Positions 54,645 to 55,385 of a stretch of 55,385 bases of DNA are shown here, piece after piece. Each line of letters opens with the position of its first letter. The stretch's first letter is position 1. The notes beneath the pieces are model-generated. The model was not told where the DNA came from and ran no database searches. It saw nothing but the letters and a program-made list of their open reading frames with translations. The position numbers and the translations under genes are program-made. Origin of the DNA: Nitrospina sp. (lineage in GTDB: Bacteria; Nitrospinota; Nitrospinia; Nitrospinales; VA-1); assembly GCA_018697205.1 (NCBI GenBank), contig JABHTG010000072.1:1-55385 (forward strand). Direction: 5' to 3'.

Positions 54645-55385
54645 ATGGAACAAAATCTAAATGGTAGAGTCCTTATTTTTTCTGGAAGGGCTAACGTTGA
54701 CCTTGCAGAGGATATTTGTAAGTACCTGGGTATTGAATTGGGTCGTACGGTGATCAAAGATTTCTCGGATGAAGAAATTTATGTGCGCATTGAAGAAAAT
54801 GTTCGAGGAGGTGATGTTTTTATAGTTCAGCCAACTTGCTACCCAGGAAATAAAAACTTGATGGAACTATTGATTATGATCGATGCTCTTAAGCGTTCTT
54901 CAGCCAGGCGTATAACGGCCGTGATACCTTATTACGGTTACGCTCGCCAAGATCGCAAAAGTGAACCTAGGGTTCCCATTACGTCCAAATTAGTAGCAGA
55001 CCTACTGGTTACTGCAGGAACAGACCGTGTTTTGACAGTAGACCTTCATGCAGGGCAGATACAAGGTTTTTTTAATATTCCTGTAGATCATCTTTTTTCT
55101 ATGAAGGTGCTGATTCCTTATCTGGAAAATCTAAGATTAAAGGATATGATAGTTATTTCTCCAGATGCGGGCGGAGTGGAGCGCGCTAGGGCTTTTGCAA
55201 AGCGCCTAGGGGTGAATCTTGCTATTATTGATAAACGTCGAGAGGCAGCTAATGAAGCTAAGGCGATGAACATTATTGGAGATGTTGTTGACAAGGTGTG
55301 CTTCGTCGTTGATGATATGATTGATACTGCTGGCACTCTTGTGGAAGGTACAGCTGCTTTGTTGGAAGCAGGGGCCCGTGAAGTA
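54645..55385 (+). CDS. prs: Ribose-phosphate pyrophosphokinase, C-terminus beyond window
   Basis: 247 codons from ATG at 54645 to the window edge, of about 310-315 expected. The N-terminal [34 protein letters not shown] (nucleotide loop), [20 protein letters not shown] and [20 protein letters not shown] are typical. The PRPP loop [15 protein letters not shown] is included. It makes PRPP from ribose 5-phosphate and ATP for nucleotides, His and Trp. The ribosome binding site is weak. Confidence 0.97.
   Translation, partial: MEQNLNGRVLIFSGRANVDLAEDICKYLGIELGRTVIKDFSDEEIYVRIEENVRGGDVFIVQPTCYPGNKNLMELLIMIDALKRSSARRITAVIPYYGYARQDRKSEPRVPITSKLVADLLVTAGTDRVLTVDLHAGQIQGFFNIPVDHLFSMKVLIPYLENLRLKDMIVISPDAGGVERARAFAKRLGVNLAIIDKRREAANEAKAMNIIGDVVDKVCFVVDDMIDTAGTLVEGTAALLEAGAREV

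Overview
The window looks like part of a chromosome from an AT-rich, Gram-negative, probably aquatic bacterium. Evidence for an outer membrane: a LolA-like carrier, an MlaC protein, a beta-barrel ending in Phe, and several lipoproteins. The ispE - tRNA-Gln - prs order and the housekeeping set would fit a deltaproteobacterium- or Nitrospinota-like lineage. That placement is inference, because no rRNA or ribosomal protein gene is present.

Left part, 1-12.5 kb, is accessory DNA. A P4-type tyrosine integrase (317-1732) reads left beside a partial gene that runs off the edge. Behind it lie a promoter with a perfect inverted repeat, a divergent promoter, repeated arm-like sites and a tRNA 3'-end fragment (1892-1940). 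A decayed, ungapped copy of that fragment lies at 9399-9452. The 7.5 kb between the copies holds a B12-binding radical SAM protein preceded by a 22-codon ORF, a secreted FKBP isomerase, a DUF932 protein, an NAD(P)-dependent epimerase, a Tat-exported intradiol dioxygenase, several very small proteins and CreA. Just right of the second copy is a lexA-umuD-umuC mutagenesis cassette whose LexA-type operator fills the spacer of a near-consensus promoter.

Middle part, 12.5-41 kb. Two membrane glycosyltransferases flank hpf. An operon of about eleven genes on the minus strand (25.7 to 18.3 kb) encodes DUF2059, a beta-barrel, a LolD-type ATPase, two FtsX-type permeases, a LolA-like carrier, four tiny membrane proteins and a DUF3445 haem N-demethylase-like protein; it looks like a Lol-related envelope export system. 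Then come YdcF, DUF389, MOSC, YjbQ, glutamate dehydrogenase, purM, an NSS transporter, uvrC, a DegT aminotransferase, an orphan MlaC, a TPR protein and recN.

Right part, 41-55.4 kb. A thiS-thiG-thiE/tenI-thiC operon is led by a TPP riboswitch and intrinsic terminator. Divergent from it is a TPR lipoprotein with a possible leaderless promoter, followed by a small terpene-cyclase-fold protein, a sugar or choline nucleotidyltransferase and a HAD phosphatase. After a membrane mannosyltransferase-like gene comes dciA - TPR lipoprotein - DUF4292-like lipoprotein - ispE - tRNA-Gln(TTG) - prs, with prs cut by the window edge.

Main points to check: the integrase/att module and eroded second att copy, the SOS cassette, the Lol-like operon with unannotated micro-proteins, the ThiE homologue that looks like TenI, and the ThiS whose Gly-Gly tail carries an extra Ile. 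No CRISPR array, IS element or rRNA was seen.
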